A DNA stretch of 64,000 nucleotides, taken from the NCBI GenBank assembly GCA_963576565.1, contig OY755047.1, forward strand, positions 9,704,931 to 9,768,930. Reading direction: 5' to 3'. Positions within the stretch are counted from its first letter, which is position 1. The number at the start of each line of letters is the position of its first letter. This document shows positions 1 through 12,790 of the stretch, piece by piece. The position numbers and the translations under genes were made by a program. The stretch is from Aspidapion aeneum. Its lineage: Eukaryota; Arthropoda; Insecta; Coleoptera; Brentidae. The notes below the pieces were generated by a model. The model was not told the DNA's origin. It saw only the letters and a program-made list of their open reading frames with translations, and ran no database searches.

Positions 1-640
1 CCTCGATGCTTAGAGTATTCCGATATAACAAAAATCAATGATTATATTCTACTACAGCATTTATAAAAGCAAAATCTAACCAGATTTCACTGACCGTTTA
101 ATAAATATGACATTACAACTAAAATTGAAATGTCATTAGTCGACAAACTGCCGCATTTATTTTAAATTTAATTAAGGGCCAAAATCATTTAAAAAAATTT
201 CAAGAGTATACACCAATTCTGCTCTTAGGCATTACATCAATGTATGTTTTATAAATATTTGCATACTACCTATAGTCGACAAAAAGTATGTTGTAGAATT
301 TTTGTAAAACAGTAATACACTAATTCTGCTATAGGTATTATGTAGTATATTCTTTTACCTAGAAAGTGTAAAATGTTGCACAATGTTTTTAAAACTTATA
401 CTATAGCAAAGGGATGTATAAATAATTTTGAAGTGAAGGACTTGCTAACTGTAAAGTCAGAATCCAATTGTATGTGATTTGGCAAATCACGAACAAAGTT
501 CAAGCCAAATTACATATACTTGGATTCCGACTTTGTAGTTACCATGGTTATTAAAAATTATAATGTTAATATGTATGTCTTTTTAATATAAGTAATTTCA
601 TTTTTCATAACTACACAAATGTATTTAACATCGACTGTAT
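1..640. other. AT-rich non-coding DNA with one long hairpin
   Basis: No coding potential is visible. A roughly 105-bp motif containing 'aattctgct' occurs near 211 and again near 317, suggesting an old short duplication. A hairpin at 446-541 is listed separately. Confidence 0.5.
446..541. repeat. 96-bp hairpin, MITE or pre-miRNA-like
   Basis: Two arms of about 37 nt pair around a 22-nt loop. Both arms share AAAGTC, GAATCCAA and ATTTGG blocks, and most differences between them become G:U pairs when read as RNA. The size and long stem would suit either a very short MITE or a miRNA-like precursor. Nothing in the flanks decides between them. Confidence 0.45.
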
Positions 641-653
641 TACAATTTTTTAT

Positions 654-2320
654 ACCCACCGATTCTGCTTGTTCCCAACAAGAAGCAAGAAGACAGAAGA
701 GTGACATGAACCATGACGTTTAGCCAATACGTCACTAAGGGCCTAGCAAAGTGGCCAAAACATCAACCAAAGTTATGCAATCGACGAAAGCGCGGTTAGC
801 AGGGCCGAGAAGATGTCAACACAAGGAGACAAGACAGCTACACCAGAGGGTGAGCTAACGTCAACCCCTAACACAATAAACACAACAAAATTGCAAACTT
901 CAAACATTTGACGCCGAGACCTGTGCTCAATAAAGACGACAAATTAAAAACTATAAACAATAAATGCCGATGGAAGCCAACGTCAACCTCTAACAAGTGG
1001 TGAAATTAATATGCCAGACAAACTAGAAACTATAAACTGTACGCTGAGGGAGTCACCGTCAATACCTGAAGAGTCGTGAAGTAAATAAACACGACAAACT
1101 GGAAACTCCAAGTAATAGATGCCGAAGGCATTCAACGTCAACCCTTAACAAGTCGTGATATAAATTAGCATGACAAACTAGACATTGTAGATGCTGGGGA
1201 AGCCACCGTCAATTTCTGAAGAGCTGTTAAGTAAATAAAGACGACAAACTGGAAACTCCAAATAATGGATGCCGAAGGGAGCCAACATCAACCCTTCGCA
1301 ATTCGTAACGTCAATAAGCACGACAAACTAGAAACTCTTCTATACGCCGAGGAACCGTCAACTCATAATAAGCTATCTAAAAGTTGATTAACTTTAAAAA
1401 CTGAAAATCACAATCAATAGACAATATGATAACAAACCAAGGCAGCACTAGAAATCTGACAATAGCTTCGAAATGTCATTGATTGGAGACTTGGAGGCGA
1501 TTAGTATAACGGTGAGTTTCTTGAGATTATTTTACTTTACACTTTCCTTAATCAAAAATAATTTCTGTTCAAGTTAAGCCCTTTAGGGTTAAATGCATCC
1601 CTACATTGGATTTTATCTGTCAGTCTTAATTTTTATTTTTATTATATTAAGATTTAGTTGTTATTATTTTATTAATTATAATTAATATTTATTTATTTCA
1701 GGCAGCTTTCGAGACTTGTGAATTCCTCAAAACCACAAGACTTAGAAGTTTTTCAAACGTCATTGATTATGGTGAGTTTCTTCAGATTATTGTAGGTACT
1801 TGACTTTTTTTCGCAACCTTTCTGTTCGGTTTTCGGCCTCCTAAATACATTTTGCATCTCTTTTAAACTACAGTTTATCAGCCATTATTAATTTTTATTT
1901 TATTATTATAATACTTAATTGTTATGAATTCATTAATCATAATTAAAATATTATTTCATTTTTTCAGACAGCCGAACCGAACCGAACCGAATCGAGACCT
2001 GTAAAGGCGTCAGAACGTCAATACTTCTGAAGTTTTAACTAGTTTCCTGAACGTTATTGATCAAGGTGAGTTCCTTATTTAAATGCAGCTTTAGCATTTC
2101 TAAAAAAATACTTTCAAGTTTCATGAATTTTATTTTAATTTATTAAGTTTTTATTAATTTTAAAAATGACGCTACATTTATTTTTTTTTAAATTTATTTC
2201 AGGCAGCGTGCGATACTCGCATATTCGTCGACACAGCAAAACTGCGGTTGAAATAGTAATATTGCATACCAAGTTACGTCACAAGAAGAAAAAATATTAA
2301 GACAAGTAAAATCGGTGGGT
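654..2320. mobile_element. TIR-bounded 1.67-kb element with spliceable repeat modules
   Basis: The left end starts ACCCACCGATTCTGCTTGT. The reverse complement of the right end (2301-2320) starts ACCCACCGATTTTACTTGT, so the segment is bounded by inverted repeats of about 19 bp with 2 mismatches. Inside, 900-1360 is an imperfect tandem array (recurring 'cgacaaact.gaaact' and 'gaagccaacgtcaac' blocks, units about 60-65 bp that alternate as about 130-bp pairs). It is followed by four splice-site-delimited segments. No long open frame is present. It may be a non-autonomous DNA transposon that carries introns, or a non-coding gene that happens to have inverted ends. No clear target-site duplication was seen. 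Confidence 0.45.
1440..2300 (+). ncRNA. Putative multi-exon non-coding transcript with duplicated exon-intron modules
   Basis: Three introns have consensus borders: 1512-1701, 1772-1967 and 2066-2202. All three start GTGAGTT and end TTCAG after a pyrimidine-rich tract. The exons they define (ending 1511; 1702-1771; 1968-2065; from 2203) share ends: three begin [G/A]CAGC, and three carry a 'cattgatt'/'gttattgat'-like block close to the 3' border. The modules therefore look like duplications of one exon-intron unit. No frame stays open across the exons, so a non-coding transcript is inferred. Transcription itself is not demonstrated. Confidence 0.4.
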
Positions 2321-2329
2321 TAAAAATAA

Positions 2330-2920
2330 TAATTACTGGTTTAATTTAATAATGTACTACAGTCGATTGTTAATTTTCGTTAAATAGTTAAGGTTTTTAA
2401 CAATGGTTATAGCTATATGTAAATATCAAGTTTAAAATTTAGTGACAAAATATAAAGACAATTTAAATTAAATAATTTCTTATTTTAAATTAATGCAGTT
2501 AGTATTTAGTTATTAAATTTTAAACAAAGTAATCTTATGTAATAAGTAGACATAGATAAAAAAATAAAAGCCAAAAAAAAAGTTGCAAAAAAATAACACA
2601 AGAAATGGCGAAAAAAAAAGATAAAAAAAAAGGCAAAAAATATGAAAAAAAAGGCAAAAAAAATAAAAAACAAAAGAAAAAAGAAAAAAAAACAGGCAAA
2701 AAATATGAAAAACAAAAACATGCAAAAAAGCCAAAAATAAAAAAAAATTAACGCCACAAAAAATTAAAATTAAAAAAGGCTTCACATTATGAATTTATAC
2801 TTGTAATACGTTAGTAAAAAGTAAAACACTTTTACTGACGCTGTAACAAAGATGCATAATCATTATGATAAAAATATTTTTTAATTTTTGTTATGTTGTT
2901 ATTTTGGTGGTTGAAGATTC
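2330..2920. repeat. AT-rich spacer with A-rich low-complexity tract
   Basis: The stretch 2558-2760 is strongly strand-asymmetric, made of A-runs broken by single G/C letters in a recurring AAAAAAGGCAAAAAA pattern. Phe-rich frames on the opposite strand are artefacts of this composition. The rest shows no gene. Confidence 0.6.
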
Positions 2921-2931
2921 TAAGCTGCCAT

Positions 2932-3004
2932 CACACGATCAGTATTACTGACAGACATAAACAAAAACATATATAAAAATACTGTCAGTAATATTGATCG
3001 TGTG
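2932..3004. repeat. Short MITE hairpin
   Basis: The arms CACACGATCAGTATTACTG and the reverse complement of the right arm, CACACGATCAATATTACTG, match with one mismatch and enclose about 27 bp. This is a compact palindromic MITE or solo hairpin. Confidence 0.5.
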
Positions 3005-3399
3005 GGGTCCGCTTTATTATAATTTTGCACCTGATATAAAATATGAAAAATAAATAAATAATTAAGCGAAACAATTGCAAATCTCGCCACCACAATAACA
3101 TTAAATTAGTTATTTGTTACCTAGGTATATTATTTATTTCTCATTAGTAAATTTTAAACTGTTTTGAGGCAAACAAATCGTTGGTTATTACATGTAGAAA
3201 AATTAACTAAAAAACAATGTTAAAGTGATCTCTATGCAATTTGTGTCCGATTTGTTTACCTTCGAAACTGCATTTATAAATGAAATATTTCTATATTTAT
3301 TTTATTTTATTAATTAACGTCTGGAACCATATTTAGCCATTGATCAACAACCATATTAATTTAAGTGGGTTGAAAGGGTAACTTGTGGGTTACAAAAAT

Positions 3400-4700
3400 G
3401 TATAAAAGTTTTTTTTTCAAATTTGAAGACAAATTGGCTACATTAGAAATAATTAACCGAATTGGTGATATACTGAAATAACGTGCGTAACACAAAACAT
3501 TCTTTAAAAAATATGTTAGATGCGGAAAAAAATTATAAAAATTTAATTGTCTTCCTTTTTAAAATATTTTTTGATAGGTTAAAAAATTATAAAAATTTGA
3601 AGAGAAAATGGCCGCATTAGAAATAAATAACAGAATTGGTGATATACTGAAATAACGTGCATAACACAAAACATTCTTTAAAAAATATGTTAGATGCGCA
3701 AAAAAAATAATAAAAGCTTAATTGTCTTACTTTTTAAAATATTTTCTTTAGCTAAAAAATAAACTAAAATCAGTTTTAAAAAAATAAAGCGTCTTGTATC
3801 GGATCACTCACATGGTATATATATTTTTAATAAAAAAAACTATTTAACAATTTGATTTGTATGTTAAATTTCGGTAGCTACACTGGATACTTCATAAACC
3901 TATTCTTGTTGAATCCAACTTATCAGAAAAATTGGTTTTCTGGAAAATTGCTTATCAACTTAACGCCAAAAATAATTTAAGAGGGTTTTCTTGTGTTATC
4001 GAACCACTTACACATATTAAAAAAAACTATTTTATTGCAACTTACTTATTTTTTTTCTGTAATACAGCACTTATGTAAAAAATATTAAATTTCTTATAAA
4101 AATAAATTTCTAACTTTAAAATGTATTTAAACATTGGAACATTATCGAAATACGTACTAGTCATTAATTTTTATTTAAGAAACAATAACGCAGCTATTTT
4201 TATTTCAAAACAGACTCCAAAAGCTGTATCATAACTTACAGTATTTCTATTTATTAGAAAAACAACTCAACTTAAAAACAAATAATTTTTTTTTTTAAAT
4301 AAAACTTTAATTTTTTTAAGAGTTTTTATAGAATTTAGAACCGAAACTTTGTGTTTAAAATAAATAAAGACAATGGAAAGTCCGAAATTTTGTTTCTACC
4401 TTAATAATGCACTTATAAAAAAATATTTTATTTCTTATAAAACTAGATTTCTTACTTTAATTTTTTTAAACATTGGGACATTACCGGAATACGTACTACA
4501 GTCATTAATTTTTACTTACAAAAAGCAACAGTCATTAATTTTTACTTAAAAAAAACATAACACAGCCCTTTATTTTTTATTTCAAAACAAACTTTAAAAG
4601 CTGTATCATAACTCACAGTATTGTTATTTATTAGAAAAATTTTCTTTTTAATTAAAACAGTTTAATTTTCAACGAGTTCTTATAGAATTTTTTCTTTTAG
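3400..4700 (+). repeat. Diverged tandem duplications
   Basis: Two families of old direct repeats are visible. A unit of about 180 bp at 3411-3590 is repeated at 3591-3765 (shared 'ggtgatatactgaaataacgtgc' core). A unit of about 345 bp near 4060-4300 is repeated near 4400-4650 (shared 'gctgtatcataactcacagt'-like core). No protein-coding content was recognised. Confidence 0.5.
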
Positions 4701-6130
4701 ACGCATTGGCATTGGGTTTAGACATCCGTGACTGTTTTATAAATAATTGGTTTAATTTTGATTTTTTAAAAATAATTTTAAATTATTAATTGGTGTAAAA
4801 ATTTATAAAAAAATTGGTTAGGGGAATCACGGGTTTTTTAAACACTACTTTTATTTTTAAAGAGTTTAAAACCATAGCAAATACGCTTTGCCTTTTTGCT
4901 TTTATTTTTTCCTATTTAAAGCAAATAGGTGTATATATTTGCTTAAAATTTCAATTTAAATGCTAAAAAAATTATTATTATTACAATTTTTTTTTATTAA
5001 AAATTTGCCAAAGACCTTTGATAAATCAGCCATCTTATTACGGTAATTTAATAGTTTTTGCTTTTATGTTTCTAAATTGCACCTTATTTTAAACTTGTGC
5101 TAAGGCCATTGTTGATCAATATAAATAAACCAAAGAAACAAGCATAATAAAAAAGTATTGTCCCGTTCTTGACTTCTTCCTAACTTTATAGATTTTCTCA
5201 AGATTAAACTAAAAACATTATCTAAAAATCGAAAAGTGCGGTTCAGAGTAATGTATCTCTATGAAACCAGACAAAATTTGATGCACGCATCATTATGCAG
5301 GAAACTAGAACATCTTTAATTTTATCAAAAAGTTGCATGCATTTTGGGAAATTTATTTGTAATATTTCTTTTACCAACCTAAATTTTTTTGGTGACAAAC
5401 CTGCTAACTGATCAAAAAAAACTAGCACACAAAATTTACACAATGTTTTCTATTTAAAAAAAAAAAAGTTACAATTGAATTAGAGATAATTTGGAAAAAA
5501 CAATTTAAAGAAATAAAATAAATTTCGTCCAAAATAATGTTTGTCTAAAATTACATTTCTATGGTAGCATGGTGTAAAGTTGCACCAGGTTCCTGCATGG
5601 TCGTAATAAGGTTTAAGATGGCTGAAATCTTAAACTTAAAATGGGTTTATTTTCTCCACACTGCGAGGGGAATTTTAGTGTTTCACTGATAATTAGCATA
5701 AGATCGGATTTGATGGGTTTGGAAACCTACAGTAGCCCTGATGATTTTCGATAAGGACGAAACTGGTATGTGCCCTGGACGATTGGACGTCAACCATAGT
5801 CCTGTATTGCCACGGATTCTTCCTGAATATGCTTCATAGTTAGGTCTAAGGGTCCTGTGCGCGTAGAGATTTAACTATGACCAGAACGCAACAGAGATAT
5901 CGTTTGTCTTTCAATATCCGCCTGTCATATATTTAGGGGAGTTGCTGTTTAGCAGTGATCGTGATTTTCATGAAAAAAAGAGCTCAATAATACGTCCTCA
6001 ATTTAATTTCTATTACCTATAAGTGATTTAATATTTACAAAGTTAACTTTGGATTACTAAAATAGCTAACCAATGTGTATGTTTTTCTCAAACAGCTCGG
6101 TAAAGAAAAGTATTAACTTTAAAGTTTTAT
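4700..6130. other. Unassigned intergenic DNA
   Basis: This is AT-rich up to about 5500. The stretch 5570-5960 is less AT-rich and includes 'gataaggacgaaac', resembling the 'cataaggacgaaac' core of the 515-bp repeat found elsewhere in the window, so it is probably a decayed mobile element. No gene recognised. Confidence 0.35.
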
Positions 6131-6432
6131 GTGCCTTTTTCTTAGATTAAAAAAAGAAATATGTAATGTCACATTTGCCATTGTCAAAGAAACTGTTTTA
6201 GTTTTAGATTCATAGAAAATACTTTCAACGGGAAATTTTTTCGCCATTTTCAAAAAAAAATAATAATAACTCACCTTTTTTTTTAATTAGTTGTGAGTTG
6301 GTTTTATTTGTTTTAGAATAAAGGTTGTAAAAAAAGTATAAAATACATAAGCTTGTTTCATACTTAATATAATAACAATTTCAATGTAGGTTTCGTCATT
6401 TTATAAAAAAATTACTCACCTTCTTTTACATT

Positions 6433-6570
6433 TTAGCTCACACATATACTATACTATAGTAGTGTGAGCTATAGTGATCCTAATTTTTTCGAGAAAAAAA
6501 AAGTTGCTCCGATTTCAAAATTTTTTATATATCTTTGCGTTTCAGATGATTTTGAAACTTTTTTGTTGTG

Positions 6571-6610
<40 letters not shown>

Positions 6611-7173
6611 ATGTCTGTCTGTAACGACCAACGCGCATAACTCAAAAACCGCTAGCCCGATTCTAATGAAATTTGGTACCTAAGCTGGGTTTTGGCTCGA
6701 GATGGTCCCATTTAAAAATGAACAAAATCCACCAAACACAAGCCAAATAAAAGGGTAGGGGTAGATTTCAAAAATTAAGTTTATGTAAAAATATGGCTTG
6801 TGTGATATCAAACGAAAGGTAATTGAGTCTGGAGTTAAACAAAATACATTTTAGTTTATTTAACAAAAAAAGGGTGGGGGTAAATTTCAAAAATTTGAAT
6901 TTATGTGAAAATATGGCATGTGTGATATCAAACGAAAGCTAATTGAGTCTGGAGTTAAACAAAATACATTTTAGTTTTTTTTTTAAAGTGGGGGTAGATT
7001 TCACAAATTTGAGTTTAAGTAATAACATGGCTTGTGTAGTATCAAACGACAGGTAATTGAGTCTAGAGTTGAATAAAATATATTTCAGTTTTTAGTTATA
7101 TTAGCTCACACGTACACTATAAATATAGTATCTAGTGTGAGCTAAAGTGCCCATAAATTGGCAGAGTATTTAA
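6433..7173 (+). mobile_element. HINE/Helentron-like element, copy 1
   Basis: The 5' end starts TTAGCTCACAC and immediately folds back (palindrome to about 6471). A (CTGT)n tract at about 6568-6622 follows, then a conserved 'taacgaccaacgcgcataac' core. Three tandem copies of a unit of about 115 bp follow ('gtgtgatatcaaacgaaag'), then a second AGCTCACAC palindrome (7103-7145) and about 28 bp of shared tail ending CAGAGTATTT. Sub-terminal inverted repeats, a GTCT-type microsatellite and internal tandem repeats are the known layout of DINE/HINE elements. Class assignment is inferred. Confidence 0.6.
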
Positions 7174-9250
7174 ATAGTTGCCAAATGATTTGTAAAATTG
7201 TGATCTACCTTTGTTTGTTTTAGAGTGGAAGGAAATTCATAAGTTTGGTTTAAACCTGCTTAATATTTAAAATTGCTCAATTATAAATTTTAGTACTGGT
7301 TTCGTCACTTTCTAACAAAAAAATTGGATCTGTGCATTTTTAACATTTTTAGATTTTAGATTAGAAAGTTGAAATGATGACATAACTTATTGTCGCATGT
7401 GTCATTCTCAAAAAAAATACTTTAACAATTTTATAATTATTGAAAATACTTTCAACGGTTTGCGGGTTTCTAAAATGGGGGAGAGAACATAAAGTCTACT
7501 CATTTCTCCCTTGTGATCAAATTGTTAATTTCTCTATATAAAAAAAAATGGCATACCTTTTTTGACATTTTTTAATATTTAAAAAATTATTTGTAAAATT
7601 ATAGGTTGGCTCTAATTGTTCTAGAGTGAACGGTGTAAAAGACAGTGTAAAATTCATAGGCTGGGTTCAAACTTAATAGTAAATGCAAACACGGCTTTTT
7701 GGCCCTCACTTTTGCAGTTTAATATTTAAAATTCTAATAAAAAAATATACAATTATGCCTTTTTTACCATTATAGAATGTTCGCCAATTTTTCTGTAAAA
7801 ATGTGGATTGCCCATATCTCTCCATATAGTGCAGGTGTTGAAGTTTTTTAAATTTAATTTACATCCGAAAAAAATAATTTAAGAAGTTAAACTAAAAAAA
7901 TATACCTATCACCAATTTTGGCATAAACTGGGTTAAAATTTTTTTATGACGTACAACCGCAAAATTAAATTTGCATTTTGAATTTGTAATATTTTTCTGA
8001 GAGTAAAAAAACATGGAAATCTAAGTTAATGTCGCATTTGCCATTTTCAAAAAAAAAATGCTTTGACAGTTTACGATTTATGGAAAATACTTTAAATGGT
8101 TTGCGAATTACAAATTTAAAATGGGAAAGGAAGCATGAACTCCACAAATTTCTCACTTATTATCAAATTATTGCATTTTAAATTCGTAAAATTTTCCTAA
8201 GAGTAAAAAAAACATAGAAATCTAAGCAGTTGCCATTTTCAAAAAAAATACTTTGACAGTTTTAGATTTATGGAAAATACTTTAAATGCGAATTACAAAT
8301 TTAAAATGGAGAAGGGAGCATGAAGTCAACAAATTTCTCACTTATGATCAAATTGCATTCTTAAATAGTTTTGCCACGTTCTAAGAAAAAAATTGTATAT
8401 CTATGCCTTTTTTACCAATATAATTTTTTTTTAATAGAAATGTGGATTTCCCATTTCTCTCCATATATTCACTGTGTTGGAGTTTTTTAAATTTAATTTG
8501 CAAAAATTATTTCAAAAGTTAAACTAAAAAATATTAACACCAATTTTGGCATGAACTGGGCTAAAAAAAATTTATGACGTACAACTGCAAATTTGCATTT
8601 TTTCTAATATCGCATTTGCCATTTTCAAAAAAAAATGCTTTGACAGTTTTAGATTTATGGAAAATACTTTAAACGGTTTGCGAATTACAATTTAAAAATG
8701 GGGAAGGGAGCATAAAGTCAACAAATTTCTCATGATCAACTTGTTCATTTCGCCTTTTTTAAAAAAAAATTTCATACCTTTTTTGACATTTTTAAATAGT
8801 TTTTGAAAATTATTTGTTAATTTGTGAATGATTTTATTTATTTTAGAGTGAAGGGTGTAAAAGTAAGTATAAAATTCATAATCTGTTTTCATACCTAATA
8901 TTCCTAGTCAAATGTCAAAATGCTTTGACAGTTTTAGATTTATGGGAAATACTTTAAACTGGTTGCGGCTTACAAATTAAGAATGGGGAAGGGAGTTTGA
9001 AATCTACAAATTTCTTACTTGTTATCATTATTTTCTAAAAAAAACATACATTTTTTGACATTTTTAAATAGTTGTAAAATTATTTGAATGCCTTTATTTG
9101 TTTTAGAGTGAAGGTTTATACTAACAAAAAAAAATATATCTGTGTAATAAAATTTTCGAATTTTTTTTCAAAAGTTAAACTAAAAAAAGTTAACACCAAT
9201 TTTGGCATGAATTGAGTTAAAAAATATTCAGACGTACAACTGCAAAATTA

Positions 9251-10582
9251 AATTTGCATTTTGAATTCGTAATATTTTTCTAAGAGTAAAAAACATGGAA
9301 ATCTAATATAATGTCACATTTGCCATTTTCAAAAAAAAAATGCTTTGGCAGTTTTAGATTTATGGAAAATACTTTGAAAGGTTTGCGGATTACAAATTTA
9401 AAATGGGGAAGAGAGCATCAAGTCTACATATTTTTCACTTGTAATCAAGATGTTCATTTCGCCTTTTTCTAAAAAAAAGTTTATACCTTTTATGACATTT
9501 TTTAGAGTAAAGGGTGTAAAAGCAGGTATAAAATTCATAAACTTGGTTCATAATTAATATTTAAAATCACTAGTCAGATCAACTATTAGTTTCAATGTTT
9601 GTTTCGTCAAGTGTTAATAAAAAAAATGTTTATCTGTGCCTTTTTTACCAATATAAAATTTTCTCAAGCTTTGTTGTAAAAATTTGTAAAATGAAATTTG
9701 CATTTTGAATTCGTAATATTTTTCTAAACGTAAAAAATCATGAAAATCTAAATTAATATTGCATTTGCCATGTTCAAAGAAAAATGCTTTGGCAGTTTTA
9801 GATTTATGGAAAATACTTTGAAAGGTTTGCGGATTACAAATTTAAAATGGGGAAGAGAGCATCAAGTCTACAAATTTTTCACTTGTAATCAAGATGTTCA
9901 TTTCGCCTTTTTCTAAAAAAAAGTTTATACCTTTTGTGACATTTTTTAGAGTAAAGGGTCTAAAAACAGGTATAAAATTCATAAACTTGGTTCATAATTA
10001 ATATTTAAAATCACTAGTCAGATCAACTATTAGTTTCAATGTTTGTTTCGTCACGTGTTAATAAAAAAAATGTTTATCTGTGCCTTTTTTACCAATATAA
10101 AATTTTCTCAAGCTTTGTTGTAAAAATTTGTAAAATTAAATTTGCATTTTGAATTCGTAATATTTTTCTAAACGTAAAAAATCATGAAAATCTAAATTAA
10201 TATTGCATTTGCCATGTTCAAAGAAAAATGCTTTGGCAGTTTTAGATTTATGGAAAATACTTTGAAAGGTTTGCGGATTACAAATTTAAAATGGGGAAGA
10301 GAGCATCAAGTCTACAAATTTTTCACTTGTAATCAAGATGTTCATTTCGCCTTTTTCTAAAAAAAAGTTTGTACCTTTTGTGACATTTTTTAGAGTAAAG
10401 GGTCTAAAAACAGGTATAAAATTCATAAACTTGGTTCATAATTAATATTTAAAATCACTAGTCAGATCAACTATTAGTTTCAATGTTTGTTTCGTCACGT
10501 GTTAATAAAAAAAATGTTTATCTGTGCCTTTTTTACCAATATAAAATTTTCTCAAGCTTTGTTGTAAAAATTTGTAAAATTA
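9251..10582 (+). repeat. Three consecutive 444-bp tandem units
   Basis: The landmark 'aatttgcattttgaattcgt' occurs at 9251, 9695, 10139 and 10583, giving three intervals of exactly 444 bp. Units 2 and 3 are nearly identical, so this is the recently amplified core of the larger degenerate array. The segment after 10583 is a fourth, more diverged unit. Confidence 0.85.
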
Positions 10583-11189
10583 AATTTGCATTTTGAATTC
10601 GTAATATTTTTCTAAACGTAAAAAATCATGAAAATCTAAATTAATATTGCATTTGCCATGTTCAAAGAAAAATGCTTTGGCAGTTTTAGATTTATGGAAA
10701 ATACTTTGAAAGGTTTGCGGATTACAAATTTGAAATGGGGAAGGGAGCATGAAGTCTACACATTTCTCACTTATTATCAAATTGTTTATTTCTCTAGTTC
10801 TAAACAAAAACCATACCTTTTTTGGCATTTTTAAATAGTTGCAAAAGCATTTGTACATTTGTGAATGCCTTTATTTGCTTTATAGTAAAGGGCGCAAAAA
10901 AATGTATAAAATAAATAATCTTGGTTCATACTAAATATAATCACTTGTCAGCTCCACTGTCAATTTCAATGATGGTTTCGTCATTTTCTAAAAAAATCAG
11001 TTATCTTTTTTGACGTTTTTCAATGTTTGCAAAATTAGTTATAAAATTGGCCTTAATTCTTTTCAACTGAAGGGTGTAAAAAGAAGTATAAAACTAATAA
11101 GCTTATTTTTAAAATTAAAAACAATAACTATAGTCAGCTCAACTATCAATTTCAAAGGTGATTTCGTCACCTTTTAACAAAAAAAATTA

Positions 11190-12790
11190 TCTGTTGTAAT
11201 TCAAAAAAAAAAGTAAATCGCAAAAGTATTGGTAAAAATTTGGATTGCCAATATTACTTCATATATTAAAGGCATAAGTTGTATCTAAATTTCGTAAAAA
11301 CAACTTGGTTACTTAAAAAATTAACACCGAATCTGGCATGTTGATACTTTTCAGTTATTCCCACCCAAGAATTCTTTCTGAATTGGGTTAAAAATATCTT
11401 ATTCTTTTTTTAAATGACTTGATGTTTTGGATATCATTATGAAAATTATAACTGCTATGCTTTAAAATAGGTACTCAGTTTAGAATATTTATTGTTCGTG
11501 TTCTTTGATTTTGATTCATCCAATAATTTCTTTTGGTTGTATTTTATTCTTCAATTATTGTAATCTAGACAGTTCAGTCCTTAGTGCTGAAAGTAATGTA
11601 AGATCTGTTCTTTATCACTGAATCGATTTACTAAGATATAACTTCTAACGAAAACAGTATTTATAGAATATTTCTATTAAACTATTTTGGGAACATGTAG
11701 AACAAATGACGAAAAACAAAAAAATAAATAAATGTGTGGATTTATGAAAAACAAGAAAAAAACAGAAGAACTAGTTACACAGTACAAATTCAAAATTTGC
11801 CAGGAAAAGAAGCAGCCATCACCACCAAAACGAGAGAGACAAAAAAACATGAAGAAAAACGAACCCCTTTTTACAAAGAAGAAGTATAAATTTAATAAGT
11901 TTTCAATTTGTTTTAAATATTTGTATAGTTAAGGTGCTATTTTTTATCAATTAAATCTCTCTTTTCTTTTACCTAGGGCATAATTATTTTGAATAACTTT
12001 GGTGAACCCTATTTTTGAGTCTTCTCGAACATTAAACCAGGTTAAACCTGTTGAACAAGCCGAAGAAACGCTTTTATTTTATATTCCATTAGATATTACT
12101 CAAATTCAAAATAATATCTGTTTTTGTGGAAATGGAGTTTTTAAAATTTTTGTACCTGTTTCTTCAATCAAGTGAACTTCAACTTGAATTTATTTTTGTT
12201 CATGATTTTATCCGTTTTCAGAAACAAAAGGGAAATTTTTTCGATGTGAATCATGGCTGTTTTAAACAATATCATTACTATCCCTTTAGTTTACTGTTTT
12301 TGTTTTCTAGCAAAACTAATTTTTTGTTTATTATCAGGCCGTTTTTTTATTAAAAGTTTAATTCACAAAAAGGAAATTTATTTCCAGAGAGAAAATTGAG
12401 CCTCTTTAAACAATATCTTTACCACTTATTTTTCGTAGTATTATTTTATTTTTTTTATGGTAATTTTAAATTAAAACTTTTTAAGCAAAATTAAAATGTT
12501 TTCTAAGGGAACACTAAAAAATTAAGTACCTATTTTTAAACAATATATTTTTAACTTTTATATGTTTAAATGTTTTCTTTCATAACTGAACAAAATTTTT
12601 ATTTTTTAAAAGGAGAATTTATGTCTCAAAAGTGAAACATCTTCTAAGGGGAAAAATTGGGTCTTTTTGAACAATATCTTTACCTCTGTAGGTACTGGAG
12701 AATCCAGGATTTAATTCTCCACTCTATAAGAGAAGCTAAGGTGGAATAGTAAAAGATCAGACAAGGAAAGAAAAGGGTAGGGAAAGCTCT
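11190..12790. other. AT-rich intergenic DNA, no gene seen
   Basis: Several short frames exist (for example 11732-11932, Lys-rich, and 12126-12353, Phe-rich), but they have no recognisable motif, and their composition is explained by base bias. A diffuse repeat of 'aacaatatcttta' plus 'ggaaat' occurs near 12270, 12410, 12540 and 12670. Confidence 0.5.

Larger units (their letters stand above)
6130..11190 (+). repeat. Degenerate tandem array of a ~440-bp unit
   Basis: Recurring landmarks mark about a dozen units or part units: 'catttgccat.ttcaaa', 'tttagatttatggaaaatac', 'ggtttgcg.attacaaattta', 'tttcgtca' and 'tgccttttttaccaat'. The left half is diverged and gapped and is interrupted by a HINE-like element. 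The right half (9251-10582) is nearly uniform. Short frames in the array are repeat-derived and not genes. Confidence 0.7.

Noticed and set aside
2506..2785. Phe-rich minus-strand frames resembling membrane proteins
   Set aside because: They are the complement of an A-rich low-complexity tract; composition alone explains them.
6474..6683. Frame with repeated CLSV units, also at 57639-57851
   Set aside because: It is a translation of the (CTGT)n tract inside HINE-like elements; both copies share the same non-coding repeat.
9251..10582. CRISPR-like array
   Set aside because: The 444-bp units are full tandem duplicates without unique spacers, in a eukaryotic genome.
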